Origin: JAFEDN01 sp963697455
GTDB taxonomy: Bacteria; Pseudomonadota; Gammaproteobacteria; Coxiellales; Coxiellaceae
Direction: 5' to 3'
NCBI GenBank assembly: GCA_963697455.1
Contig: CAVOOI010000035.1
Location: 124,001-188,000 of the forward strand
DNA: 64,000 nt
Shown here: piece by piece, positions 26,242 to 36,211 of the stretch
Layout: each line of letters opens with the position of its first letter
Position numbering within the stretch: the stretch's first letter is position 1
Notes under the pieces: model-generated
What the model was told of the DNA's origin: nothing
Databases searched by the model: none
Seen by the model: only the letters and a program-made list of their open reading frames with translations
Translations under genes and position numbers: made by a program

Positions 26242-29200
26242 ATGAGTAAAGATCTCAGTTCAATTTTCCCAGTAGGAATTTTTGATGAAATAGAAGATAA
26301 GAAAGAAGTCAAAAACAATCTTTCGACTCAAGACCCCTCCTCAAGAGAAGCCGAATTAAAGAGGTTAATAGATTCACTCGCTAAGTTAGCCATCAAGGTG
26401 GGTTATAATGATTTCAACCCCTCAGAAGGCGATAGTAATTATTTTCTAAACAAAATAAAGAAACAACAGGAAGTATTCAACAATAATGACCAGGAGGTTA
26501 AGAAAAAGCAAACATATATTTCTGACATACTAAAAAGCTGGTCGCCATTATGCCAAATATTAGAAAGTCAGGTACAAGACCCTTCTAAATCTGCAAATAT
26601 TAAGAAGACACTTATTGCACTGAAAGATTCAATGGGTGTTTGTATGGAAGGCCCCATCAGCGTCGGCTATGATGAATTGGAAAAATGGCGGCCAAATTCT
26701 AGCCTTCATCCCAGGTTTATCGAAGAGCTGAAATTAACTATTATTTCTTTGGTACGCAAAATAGATACTATTGCCAATATCCCTGATGATGATTTTGAAA
26801 CACATATCGGCAATCAAGTCCTTCGCCATTTGGCTAAAATGAAAATGGTATCGACTAAAGCTGCTCCCGATAACGAGGATTATTGGAAAGAAGCTCGTAA
26901 ACCAATTTTTACAGTGATTGAAAGGGTTTTTGAAAATGAAGAAAAAAGATATTTATCCAGAGACGCCATACTTAAATTTTTGAATTCGATATACGTTGTT
27001 GAATTCTTCAAGATTATTAAAGAATATAGTCGCTATAGAAATTTGAATGATTCTACAGAAATTGAAGGGAAACCGGTTAAATTGTATAGTCAACTCCAGG
27101 TGAATTTAGAAACTTTGACTAAGAAATTAGACATAGAATTGACTGAATTTATAACTTCGACCGATGATTATTCCAGATCGTTTATTAAGAAAGAATGGTC
27201 TGAGTCTTCTTTGGCAGAACAATTTTTTTATCTAATGGATAAAACCAGCCAATATGTTGAGAAGGTTTCAGGCAATTATCTTGAGGAGGATAAAAGCGCC
27301 GTTGACTTGCATTCATTGATTGAAACAAGTTCAATTTTCTCTATCCGTAAAGCAATCCAGAATGGCATAACTTCGGAATGGCTTAATAGAGAATCAGCAG
27401 GTAGAACACCTCTAATGGCTGCCATTGTGAATGTCAGAACGGACCCTTTCTATGGATATCATAAATTCGATCTACTCTTAGTCATAGCAGATGATAAAGA
27501 GTTATCTGGAAAACAGCAACCTGAAATTTTACCAAACCTGCTTGCACAAGCTAAAGCCGCTTCCTCCAATGAAGACAAATCGAATCCGCCCGCTGTTTTA
27601 ATAAAACATAATAACAAGATTTATATGTACAGAGGGCCTAAACATCAAGTGCAGGGATTATTAGAACTGGATAGCAAAGAGGCTCAGAATATTTCTGATT
27701 ATTTTATTACTACCAAACTTGTAAAATCTGATGCAATACCGGAAACGATTTATCAAGAAATTATTTTTTTAAAAACAGGCTATCCTTCGTCTGCTGAAGT
27801 TTGTTTAGAGCCTGCCCATCAATATGCTGTAGTGAGAACCCTACTTGAAGCTCCTGGAATTAAATTAGAACCTTCGTTGTTGACCCTAGCCTTGGGTAAA
27901 AATTGCAGCGTGACTTGTTTTAAATTATTAGTTGACACGCTATTTATTAAATTTAAAAACTCAACCGAATTAACTGCCGCTTTAGAAGCTGCCTTTGCAG
28001 AAGCGATCAAGGGAAAATATTTTGAAAAAGCAATTTATTTACTTCAGTCAGGCAAGGTTAGCATTAAAAATCATACAGGAAAACTTAATGAAACCACGAT
28101 AATGGGAGTAAAACTAGAATCTATCTTAGAAATATGCAGTTCAATAGAAAGTGGCAAGCCGAATCAAAATATTTTCCAGGAACTGATGCTGGGATATAAT
28201 TTAGTTCTGTTCAGTTTAGAGAAAAAATTGAGTGATGAAGAAACTATTCCTTTCGCTAAGACTTATTCTAATATGTATGGGCCTGCTCTGCCAGTATTAA
28301 TTTTAATGCCAGATGATATCAAGTTGTATTATTATTCTAAAACTCAGAATAAATATGCTTTAATGGGCCTGGATAGCAAAGAATATAAAGCTATTTCTTC
28401 CCAGCTTACTTTAACGGGAGCTAGTACGATTATTCATGTTGATGCCTTAAAGAAGCATTCAATTTACATACAAATTTCATCTTTCATTCCAGCTTGTGAC
28501 CCTCAAATACAATTAAGATCTCTTAAAGAAATACTAGAAATCGTATACCATCAATGCAGCCGACAGGAAGCTTTACTATTTTTTTCTGGGTATCTCGGCT
28601 CTTATTTAGAGCCGGAAATATTATTATGGCTACATAAAAAATTTGTTGAAAATGATAAGGCCTATGATTTAGATATGCTTAGAATGTATGACTCAAGATA
28701 TGAAACTCCTCTGTGCTATGCGATTCGAACTCAACAGTATGAATACGTTCAAATATTTTTAGAGCTAGGTGTTGATCCAACCATAACTGTACATGGACAA
28801 CCTAGTGCTTTAATGTTGATGTGTCGAAGTCATGTAACAAATGATGAATTTTCTTTTTTATTAGATAAATTAGAAAAATTTTCTAGCCTTTACCACTTGC
28901 TCCATTTTATTGGTCCAAATAAAGAAAATGTTTTTACTAATCTTTTATTAGATGGACAGTATGAGAAATTAATTATTTTATTGTCTCGATTTGTATTTTC
29001 AGATTTCAGTATTCATGGCTTTTATATAGAGGGAGTTTTCCCAACACCAGTAAAAGATTCTTACTTACTAGTAAGGTTTTTGGATTCGGTTTTAAATAAT
29101 AATCCAGATATTTATCTTTTAAATTATATATCTTCTGTGAAAAAAAGTATAAAGAGACCAGATTTGCAACCCAAGGAAACGATAAAAATTTTAGAAATTA

Positions 29201-32200
29201 TCGTTAAACAATGTCCAACAAATAAATCTAAAAATTTATTCGAATCCATAACGGATGATAAAGGAATCTTAACCGATCCGGAGGTGTTACTCTGGGTTTC
29301 TAAGAAAATAGGCATTCATATCAATTTCTATGAAACTCGACCGCAATTAATAATCGAGGAAAAAACTAGCCGAATTATTAAAGAAACTCCATTATGCACA
29401 GCCATTCGCACTAACAGATTTCATTTGGTAAAAAAGTTACTGGATAGTGGCGCCGATTTGAAATCAGTTGCTGAAGGTGAGCCTAATGCTTTAATGCTTT
29501 CAGCTAAATATAGTAGTGAAAAGGAATTTAAAAGTTTACTGGATGATTTAAAACCTGATGAAACCGGCTATTCTATTATTAATTATCAAGATCGATTAAA
29601 TAATAATGTTTTATGCGAAGTTTTAAAATCAGGTGAATTTGAAAAATTAAATAGCTTGTTTTCAAAATTTCCAGAAATAGAATTGACTGTCAGTGAAGAT
29701 AGCCGAAAATATATTAATCCAGAATTTCTTTTTTTATTTGAAATATTAACAGGCATAAGATATAATAAACCGATTGATCTTTTTAAAGAACTAATTGAAA
29801 AAATTAATAAAAGTATAAATCCTGAATGCCTAATTTTAATATTAGGCTTTATCGCCAACTACTTGCAGCTAACAGCAAAATATAAGATATTTGAAGAATT
29901 AAAAAAATTAATAAATGATAATTTGTGGTTGATAAAAATTCCTGATCTTGAAAGATTTATTCCTGATAATTATCAGATTTTACTAGAAAAAAATAACTCT
30001 AATCTTGATCTTTTGAAAAGAGTTAAAGAAGCAAAAGAAGAATTCTATAAATCAATAAAAGAAAATGATGAAAAACTACTCCAAGGTATCATCGAACAAA
30101 CGCCTCAGTTTCTTTATACAAGGATTGAAGATACCGAGACTGAATCAGTATACTACACTCCCTTCGAATGGGCTGTTAAACATAAATCTCTTAATGCTAT
30201 TAAAGTATTTATTATTAATCTAGGGCAGGAATATTGGGATATTCTTTATCCAGAATATTTGAATGCCTTAAAATCATCCCAAGATCAAGAATTCATTGCT
30301 CAATTACGAAATAAAGCCATCTTATTAGCGATCCATTCTAATCATTATGATTTTTTATGCCAGATTCGTGATGTAAATCCAGGGATACAATCAAAAGACG
30401 ATACCGCTTTGTTAAAAATGATCTTAGAAGTCAAAGATGAGAAGTTGGAACTCGGTCGAATGGTTATCCTTTTGGTAAAAGAAAAAAATGCGGATATATT
30501 TGCCCAGTTTGATGGTCAATCTCTTTTAAAGATTGCTCAAGGGAATGGCTATTTAAATCTATTTAAGGATGCCATTCAGGAGAAACTTTTGATTGCTATC
30601 AAAGAGGATAATCAAGATAAATTTGACTATCTTTTTGATTTTTATTTAGAAATTTTTAATGAAAACCGTATACAACCTGACGATGTATTAAACTCATTCT
30701 CAGAGGCGCTGGCTTATGGTGGGCAGGGTATTCTAAAAAAATTATGCAGATTAGTAGATAAAGATATCTTTAAAAGTAAGATTAGCTTAATAGTCAAATT
30801 ACTCTTTAGCGAGAACGCTACAAAAAATAAAAAAATTAGTTCATTACTACTATTTAAAAAAGATGAAGTTTTTTGTACCTTGCTCCAAGCCCAAGATTGC
30901 AAACAGATAAATCCAATATTAGAAGTTGATAATTCTTTCGCGAATAAGAAGTTTTCTGATGGTAGATCAGCATTAGAGATAATAGCGAAATTACCAAAAA
31001 TTAATGAAGATGGTAATTTTATTATTCAACAATTATTGTCAAATGGAGCAACTATTTATTTCGAGTTATCTGAACAATCAATGGCTGCCATACTAAAAAA
31101 TGCCAAAGCAATTAACGTTTTGAATAAGTTTAAATCACGAATTTTTGATGTATTTATAAAAGTATGTATTGATGGTGAAGTAGAAAAGTATAAATTAATT
31201 TTGCAATATTACCCTGATTTTTTGAACAATTTTGTAGTAGGTCATGTTAAAAGTAGTCCGTTAATGTTCGCAGTTTACAACTGTCGATTGAAATTAGTTG
31301 AACAAATGTTAAAAGAAAAAGATATTGATTTGTGGATAACTAATGATCAAAATAAAATTGCACAAGAAATGCCGCCATTTTCTAGATCAGATAATCATCA
31401 AGGCGATCATAAACAAATAATTATGCTTCTTAAAGATAAATGTAAAGATGAATTCTCAACTGCACTGATCAATCAAGACCAGGCTAAGGTGGAAATAATT
31501 TTAAAACATAATCCTGGATTTACCTGCGAGATATTTGAAAATGGAAAAACACCACTTGATTTAATTTTAGAAGGCAAGCCAAACCAAAACACAGCTAGTG
31601 TAATAAACTCGGTTTTAAACAAAAGAGACCATTTAATGGAATTAGACAATTTAGTTAAATTCTATGAAGATAAAATTCTAGATCTCATCCCTCGTATTAA
31701 AGGTCTTGGTCTTCCAGGAGTTCCTTATTGGTTAGAGAGATTATTAAGAGCTATTTTTATGCATGGAGTTGAAAAAGGCAAAATTTATACCGTTAAAATT
31801 CTAGAATTATGTCCTGATTTTAGTAAAATTATTTTCCCTTCTGTCGGGTATCAATATCCTAACCGCTCTTCCATATTCGTAGCTGCAATTAACAATGATG
31901 AGAAACTGGTTGATAATTTACTGAAATTGGAATGTGATGTTTTGGCAGATATTGATGCATTGATAAATTATACTCCAGTCACTGATCAAATAAAACGTCT
32001 CCATAAAATTGCCTTTGAGCAAGCGCTTCAAAGGAAAAATTATGCTCAAATGATGGAGCTGATTAATGCCAAGAAAATTGTAGTTGAAAATCCCAGAGAT
32101 TTACTCTCAAGGATACCAGGAAAAATTGTATATAATGTTGATCTAATTAGGTTATTTTTAGAAATTTATAAGAACGCTGATAAAGAAAACGATAGCTCAA

Positions 32201-33087
32201 ATGATGAAATTTTATGTAAATTTTATCCAATTATTTATAGAAAATTCTGCGAAATTCAAAATCAAATAAATAACCCAATGCTTGGAAATATTTTTAAAAT
32301 TTATCCAAAATTATATCAAGTCAAAGAAGATCAACGTCTGCAAAAACAACGCCTGGATAAACTTACGGGAGTGCTTACTACCAAGTTAATTTCTTGTTTT
32401 ATATTTGATAATAAAAAAGTATCAAAAGACGTTTACCTTTGGTGGAAAAAAAGAATTGATGGCGATCTCGTCCGGATAGAAACTGATGAAAAATCTGGCG
32501 TTGACATTAAAGAATCTTATGCCAAGATATTGAAAGTTGAATCTTCCCCAGCTCGTATTTTATTATTAAGCGATTATATTAACTTAATTTACCGCCAGCA
32601 ATCGATGAAATATCTATATGAAGAAGAGAAAAAAGCAGAACCTCAGTCAATAGATCAGATTTTGCTTGATCTTTTAAAGCCATTAACTCAAGAACAAAAT
32701 TGGACGAATAAAGGCATCGGTTTTTTTAAACGCCATATACCAACCGGGATAGATTTTATTAATCAGAATAATGGTGTTCAATTTTCTGCAATATGTGATG
32801 AATTACGTCGCAGATTAAACCAACCCAGGTTGAGATCAGATCAAACAACAGCATTGTATGAATTAATTCTAGCAATAGGTAACGTTTCTGTTTCTAAGGA
32901 ATTTACTAATATCTCTGACTCAAGCCATCGTTTAGCCATGACCCATACAATCCAAAAATTGTTAAATATTTTTCGCGAAACTTGGAAATTGCCATTGCCT
33001 ACTGAAACCATGACAACCGTACCGGACTTAAAATTAGCGCAAAACTCAGGTATGGTTCCCTGGAGGAAGGCCGTTATCCCGGGATAA
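26242..33087 (+). CDS. Giant ankyrin-like repeat protein, paralog 2
   Basis: This 2281-residue protein is colinear with paralog 1 along its whole length and identical over long N-terminal stretches (for example SIFSIRKAIQN and the region around VLIKHN). Ankyrin-like units are somewhat better preserved here: RTPLMAAIVNVRTDP, TPLCTAIRTNRFHLVKKLL with DSGADLKSV, and SPLMFAVYNCRLKLVEQML. Differences grow towards the middle and 3' part, and small in-frame indels are common, so both copies seem to have evolved under coding constraint. Homology stops at about LPLPTET; the last 24 or so residues (ending KAVIPG) read into unrelated DNA and overlap the 3' end of the convergent MFS gene. No signal peptide or membrane segment is present. 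An effector role is inferred only. Confidence 0.85.
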   Translation: MSKDLSSIFPVGIFDEIEDKKEVKNNLSTQDPSSREAELKRLIDSLAKLAIKVGYNDFNPSEGDSNYFLNKIKKQQEVFNNNDQEVKKKQTYISDILKSWSPLCQILESQVQDPSKSANIKKTLIALKDSMGVCMEGPISVGYDELEKWRPNSSLHPRFIEELKLTIISLVRKIDTIANIPDDDFETHIGNQVLRHLAKMKMVSTKAAPDNEDYWKEARKPIFTVIERVFENEEKRYLSRDAILKFLNSIYVVEFFKIIKEYSRYRNLNDSTEIEGKPVKLYSQLQVNLETLTKKLDIELTEFITSTDDYSRSFIKKEWSESSLAEQFFYLMDKTSQYVEKVSGNYLEEDKSAVDLHSLIETSSIFSIRKAIQNGITSEWLNRESAGRTPLMAAIVNVRTDPFYGYHKFDLLLVIADDKELSGKQQPEILPNLLAQAKAASSNEDKSNPPAVLIKHNNKIYMYRGPKHQVQGLLELDSKEAQNISDYFITTKLVKSDAIPETIYQEIIFLKTGYPSSAEVCLEPAHQYAVVRTLLEAPGIKLEPSLLTLALGKNCSVTCFKLLVDTLFIKFKNSTELTAALEAAFAEAIKGKYFEKAIYLLQSGKVSIKNHTGKLNETTIMGVKLESILEICSSIESGKPNQNIFQELMLGYNLVLFSLEKKLSDEETIPFAKTYSNMYGPALPVLILMPDDIKLYYYSKTQNKYALMGLDSKEYKAISSQLTLTGASTIIHVDALKKHSIYIQISSFIPACDPQIQLRSLKEILEIVYHQCSRQEALLFFSGYLGSYLEPEILLWLHKKFVENDKAYDLDMLRMYDSRYETPLCYAIRTQQYEYVQIFLELGVDPTITVHGQPSALMLMCRSHVTNDEFSFLLDKLEKFSSLYHLLHFIGPNKENVFTNLLLDGQYEKLIILLSRFVFSDFSIHGFYIEGVFPTPVKDSYLLVRFLDSVLNNNPDIYLLNYISSVKKSIKRPDLQPKETIKILEIIVKQCPTNKSKNLFESITDDKGILTDPEVLLWVSKKIGIHINFYETRPQLIIEEKTSRIIKETPLCTAIRTNRFHLVKKLLDSGADLKSVAEGEPNALMLSAKYSSEKEFKSLLDDLKPDETGYSIINYQDRLNNNVLCEVLKSGEFEKLNSLFSKFPEIELTVSEDSRKYINPEFLFLFEILTGIRYNKPIDLFKELIEKINKSINPECLILILGFIANYLQLTAKYKIFEELKKLINDNLWLIKIPDLERFIPDNYQILLEKNNSNLDLLKRVKEAKEEFYKSIKENDEKLLQGIIEQTPQFLYTRIEDTETESVYYTPFEWAVKHKSLNAIKVFIINLGQEYWDILYPEYLNALKSSQDQEFIAQLRNKAILLAIHSNHYDFLCQIRDVNPGIQSKDDTALLKMILEVKDEKLELGRMVILLVKEKNADIFAQFDGQSLLKIAQGNGYLNLFKDAIQEKLLIAIKEDNQDKFDYLFDFYLEIFNENRIQPDDVLNSFSEALAYGGQGILKKLCRLVDKDIFKSKISLIVKLLFSENATKNKKISSLLLFKKDEVFCTLLQAQDCKQINPILEVDNSFANKKFSDGRSALEIIAKLPKINEDGNFIIQQLLSNGATIYFELSEQSMAAILKNAKAINVLNKFKSRIFDVFIKVCIDGEVEKYKLILQYYPDFLNNFVVGHVKSSPLMFAVYNCRLKLVEQMLKEKDIDLWITNDQNKIAQEMPPFSRSDNHQGDHKQIIMLLKDKCKDEFSTALINQDQAKVEIILKHNPGFTCEIFENGKTPLDLILEGKPNQNTASVINSVLNKRDHLMELDNLVKFYEDKILDLIPRIKGLGLPGVPYWLERLLRAIFMHGVEKGKIYTVKILELCPDFSKIIFPSVGYQYPNRSSIFVAAINNDEKLVDNLLKLECDVLADIDALINYTPVTDQIKRLHKIAFEQALQRKNYAQMMELINAKKIVVENPRDLLSRIPGKIVYNVDLIRLFLEIYKNADKENDSSNDEILCKFYPIIYRKFCEIQNQINNPMLGNIFKIYPKLYQVKEDQRLQKQRLDKLTGVLTTKLISCFIFDNKKVSKDVYLWWKKRIDGDLVRIETDEKSGVDIKESYAKILKVESSPARILLLSDYINLIYRQQSMKYLYEEEKKAEPQSIDQILLDLLKPLTQEQNWTNKGIGFFKRHIPTGIDFINQNNGVQFSAICDELRRRLNQPRLRSDQTTALYELILAIGNVSVSKEFTNISDSSHRLAMTHTIQKLLNIFRETWKLPLPTETMTTVPDLKLAQNSGMVPWRKAVIPG

Positions 33088-34596
33088 CGGCGTTAACCGG
33101 CGGCATAAGAGTAAGCCAATCAAACCTAATCCAGCGTACAAGATCATCACCCAATGAAAAGCCTGCAAAAAACTATGTTGCGCCAGCGGCGTCAACACCG
33201 CGGCTTGCTGCGGATAAAGAGATTGTAACAATGAAAACGGATGCGCGCCGGTAACAATATTTTCTAAACTGGCCTGATGGGTTAGCGAATTCAGACCAAT
33301 CCGTCCCAGTGCCTGGTTAAAATGGCTAGTGCTAACGATACTGAGTATCGCTCCGGAAATAGCTATCCCCATACTAGTGGTTAAACCAGCCGTGGTAGTA
33401 AAAATGCCCATGCCTAAGCCTTTCTTTTCCGGCGGTAAACAACTAATGGCCGTAAAATTACTGGCTGGAAACATAATTCCGGTACAGATTCCCATGCCGA
33501 TTAATCCCAGCCCTAATATCAAAATATTTAAATGTGCAGAAGTAAAAGTTAATATGCAGAAACCTAAAATCATACAGCAATGTGCTGCTATCATCGGCTG
33601 ACGCACGCCGACCCGATCAATAATCCGGCCTACCAGAGGCGATAAAATTCCCATCACTGCGCTCATCAATAAAATAATCAAACCAGTTTGCGCCGGGGAA
33701 TAACCCAGGAAATTTTGCAGGTAAAGCGGCAAAATAAAATAAAAACCAAAAAAAATGAATTGGAAAATGGGACGAATAATATTGATAGCTGCGAATGTAG
33801 CATTGTGAAATAGAGATAAATCAATCCAAGGATGTCTTAAGCGGGATTGCTGCAATAACACGCCAGCCAACACTAAAATTCCACCGCCTAAAGTCAATAA
33901 AAATACTGGAGAACCTAGGCCCCATTGATGCATTTGATTCAACGCCGTTAAGATGGCGATCAAACTCACCATCAGCAAAATCACGCTAGGCAGATGCAAA
34001 GGCCGCGGATGCGATGAAGTCTGCAAACCAGCCTGGCATTTTTTCCAGATAATGAACATGACTAATGGGCAAATTGGTAAATTAATGATAAAAGCCCACC
34101 GCCAACCTAATAATTGCACGATAAATCCACCTACTGTGGGCCCTGCGGCCTGACTGAGGCCGGTGAAAGTAGAGAGCAAACCCATCGCCATACCGCGTTG
34201 GTATTCGGGAAAAGATTCTCCTACTAAGATCAGCGTCATGGGGAAAGCCGCTCCGATTCCTAAGCCCTGTAGTGTCCGTCCGGCTACGATCATCCATGGA
34301 TTCAGAGCAATACTAGCCAGTAATGAGCCGATAAAAAAAATCGCCATCCCCATTAAATAAATTCTCCGCCGCCCATGCTGATCAGCAAAATGTCCTGCGA
34401 GCAGGGTGATACAAGTGGATGCGAGGAAAAAGCTATTATTAATCCATTGTAAATTAGTTAGATTGATTCGGAAAATGTTGCCAATGACCGGCAAAGCTAA
34501 ATTAACAATGGTGAAGTCCAGATTCAGAACGGTGACAGACAAACCAAAACCCAACAGCGCCCACCATTTATTTAGATAAAGATCAGTTGTATTCAT
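33046..34596 (-). CDS. MFS transporter, DHA2 (14-TM drug efflux) family
   Basis: The 516-residue polytopic protein starts NKWWALLGFGLSVTVLNLDFTIVNLALPVIG, the DHA2/EmrB/QacA motif D1 pattern (LDxTIVNVALP), continues with LLAGHFADQHGRRRIYLMG (motif A) and has GxxxGPxxGG-type motif C (SQAAGPTVGGFIVQLLGWRWAF). It is a proton-driven exporter of lipophilic compounds by family; the substrate cannot be told. No EmrA-like membrane fusion partner is adjacent. Its 3' end overlaps that of giant paralog 2 on the opposite strand by 42 bases. Confidence 0.88.
   Translation of the reverse strand: MNTTDLYLNKWWALLGFGLSVTVLNLDFTIVNLALPVIGNIFRINLTNLQWINNSFFLASTCITLLAGHFADQHGRRRIYLMGMAIFFIGSLLASIALNPWMIVAGRTLQGLGIGAAFPMTLILVGESFPEYQRGMAMGLLSTFTGLSQAAGPTVGGFIVQLLGWRWAFIINLPICPLVMFIIWKKCQAGLQTSSHPRPLHLPSVILLMVSLIAILTALNQMHQWGLGSPVFLLTLGGGILVLAGVLLQQSRLRHPWIDLSLFHNATFAAINIIRPIFQFIFFGFYFILPLYLQNFLGYSPAQTGLIILLMSAVMGILSPLVGRIIDRVGVRQPMIAAHCCMILGFCILTFTSAHLNILILGLGLIGMGICTGIMFPASNFTAISCLPPEKKGLGMGIFTTTAGLTTSMGIAISGAILSIVSTSHFNQALGRIGLNSLTHQASLENIVTGAHPFSLLQSLYPQQAAVLTPLAQHSFLQAFHWVMILYAGLGLIGLLLCRRLTPLSRDNGLPPGNHT
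33070..33091. repeat. 22-bp perfect palindrome at convergent gene ends
   Basis: GCCGTTATCCC is followed directly by its reverse complement. It spans the stop codon of giant paralog 2 and the end of the MFS coding sequence, and could act as a bidirectional 3' hairpin. Confidence 0.75.
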
Positions 34597-34642
34597 GGTA
34601 GCATTATTCAGCGTTAAGATTCTAAAGTAAAGGCGATCTGGT

Positions 34643-34690
34643 AGCGAATTCTCAGCAATTCTCGCATAGCGGGAATTGCTGGCGAATTCT
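34643..34690. repeat. Imperfect palindrome of the AGCAATTC type
   Basis: Arms of about 22 bp (containing GAATTCTCAGCAATTCTCGC and its near complement) flank a short loop in the gap between the MFS gene and radA. Related AGCAATTCTCGC/GCGGGAATTGCT fragments recur near 40286-40342, 44006 and 53347, suggesting a dispersed repeat family. Confidence 0.65.
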
Positions 34691-34698
34691 CCCTAGTC

Positions 34699-34727
34699 TG
34701 GACAATGATCTGGAGTATTACCATAAT
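34699..34727 (+). promoter_or_regulatory. Candidate radA promoter, possibly giving leaderless mRNA
   Basis: TGGACA (34699-34704), a 17-bp spacer, then CATAAT (34722-34727); each hexamer is 5 of 6 matches to consensus. The expected start of transcription, 6-7 nt further on, coincides with the radA ATG at 34733. Confidence 0.55.
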
Positions 34728-34732
34728 GAGGG

Positions 34733-36097
34733 ATGACTAAAGCAAAAACTAAAACCGCTTTCTTTTGCCGGGAGTGCGGTAATGAGTTTCCTAAATGGCA
34801 GGGCCAATGCACTGACTGTGGCCAGTGGAATACGCTGACTGAAGCGCCGGTCACCAAAAAAAGTTCTGCCACTCGTAATCCGGGTGGATATGCCGGGGAA
34901 GCGGCTAAAATCACCCCTCTGGGCGAAGTTTCTTCCCAAGATCAGCCACGTCTGGCGACCAGTCTGGCTGAATTCGATCATGTCTTAGGCGGCGGCCTAG
35001 TGTCCGATTCAGTGGTTTTGATCGGCGGCGATCCCGGAGTAGGTAAATCGACCTTATTGCTGCAGATTTTAGCCCAAATGGCGCCTGAGTACCGGCCATT
35101 ATACGTGACTGGCGAAGAATCGCTCCAGCAAGTAGCCCTACGCGCCAGGCGTTTAGGAGTGAATGCTGATCATTTAACTTTGCTAACGGAAACTAACGTT
35201 GAAAAAATTTTAGCGCTGGCCGAGCCGCATCGACCGCGGGTGATGGTGATTGACTCCGTGCAAACCGTGTATACCGATACCGTTCCTTCTGCACCAGGGG
35301 GCGTTAGCCAGGTTCGTGAAAGCACTGCGCAACTGGTGCGCTTTGCTAAACAGAAGGGCATAGCCCTGTTTTTGATTGGTCACGTGACTAAGGAAGGTGC
35401 AATTGCCGGGCCGCGCGTACTCGAACACATGGTGGATACGGTACTATATTTTGAGAATCAAAGTGATAATCGTTTTCGAATTATCCGCGCCATTAAAAAT
35501 CGTTTTGGGGCAGTCAATGAAATCGGGGTGTTCGCGATGACTGACCAAGGTCTTAAACAAGTCAGCAATCCCTCAGCAATATTTCTATCCCGCTATCAAA
35601 CTCCGGTTGCGGGTAGCGTAGTGATGGTGACATGGGAAGGCAGCCGGCCATTATTAGTCGAAGTCCAAGCCCTGGTAGACACCAGCCACTTAGCAAACCC
35701 GCGGCGCTTAACTTTAGGATTAGAGCAAAATCGGCTCTCCATGTTATTGGCGGTATTGCACCGTCATGGTGGAGTTGCTACCTACGACCAAGATGTCTTC
35801 GTCAATGTAGTCGGCGGGCTGCGAGTGATGGAAACCGGCGCGGACTTAGCGTTAATTTTGGCGGTCCTTTCGAGTTTACGCAACAAACCCTTGCCGGTGG
35901 ATTTAATTGTATTCGGCGAAATTGGCTTGGCGGGAGAAATCCGTCCGGTGCCCAGCGGCCAGGAACGTTTAAAAGAAGCTGCAAAACATGGTTTCAAACG
36001 CGCTATCATTCCTAAAGCTAATGCACCTAAGACAGATCCAGGAGGAATGACGGTAATAGCAATTGAGCGCTTAAGCGAAATTTTTGGTAATATTTAA
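34733..36097 (+). CDS. radA: DNA repair protein RadA (Sms)
   Basis: RadA is a RecA-like branch-migration ATPase for recombination intermediates. The 454 residues show a C4 zinc finger (CRECGNEFPKWQGQCTDCGQW, about 12-32), Walker A GGDPGVGKST (around 98-107), the KNRFG motif (around 255) specific to RadA, and a Lon-like C-terminal domain (GGLRVMETGADLALILAVLSS). Length is normal. The GAGGG before the ATG is too close to act as a Shine-Dalgarno. The gene is monocistronic between a palindrome and a MITE-like repeat. Confidence 0.96.
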   Translation: MTKAKTKTAFFCRECGNEFPKWQGQCTDCGQWNTLTEAPVTKKSSATRNPGGYAGEAAKITPLGEVSSQDQPRLATSLAEFDHVLGGGLVSDSVVLIGGDPGVGKSTLLLQILAQMAPEYRPLYVTGEESLQQVALRARRLGVNADHLTLLTETNVEKILALAEPHRPRVMVIDSVQTVYTDTVPSAPGGVSQVRESTAQLVRFAKQKGIALFLIGHVTKEGAIAGPRVLEHMVDTVLYFENQSDNRFRIIRAIKNRFGAVNEIGVFAMTDQGLKQVSNPSAIFLSRYQTPVAGSVVMVTWEGSRPLLVEVQALVDTSHLANPRRLTLGLEQNRLSMLLAVLHRHGGVATYDQDVFVNVVGGLRVMETGADLALILAVLSSLRNKPLPVDLIVFGEIGLAGEIRPVPSGQERLKEAAKHGFKRAIIPKANAPKTDPGGMTVIAIERLSEIFGNI

Positions 36098-36111
36098 CGC
36101 TTTATGGCGCG

Positions 36112-36196
36112 CCTTCCTTCCCCCTTTGAAAAGGGGGATAGAGGGGGATTTTTATATATAAATCCCTCCTAACCTCCCTTTTTCAAAGGGAGGAAT
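36112..36196. repeat. MITE-like palindrome after radA
   Basis: CCTTCCCCCTTTGAAAAGGGGG on the left faces CCTCCCTTTTTCAAAGGGAGG on the right around an AT-rich centre (TTTTTATATATAAA). It resembles the inner arms of the IS4-like MITEs but lacks their TAAGTTAAG termini and shows no clear target duplication. It may serve as radA terminator. Confidence 0.65.
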
Positions 36197-36211
36197 AATC
36201 AGGTGGAATGA

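Noticed and set aside
33070..33091. 22-bp palindrome considered as an attachment or operator site
   Set aside because: It lies inside two convergent coding ends, has no second copy in the window and no adjacent integrase; a 3' hairpin is the simpler reading.
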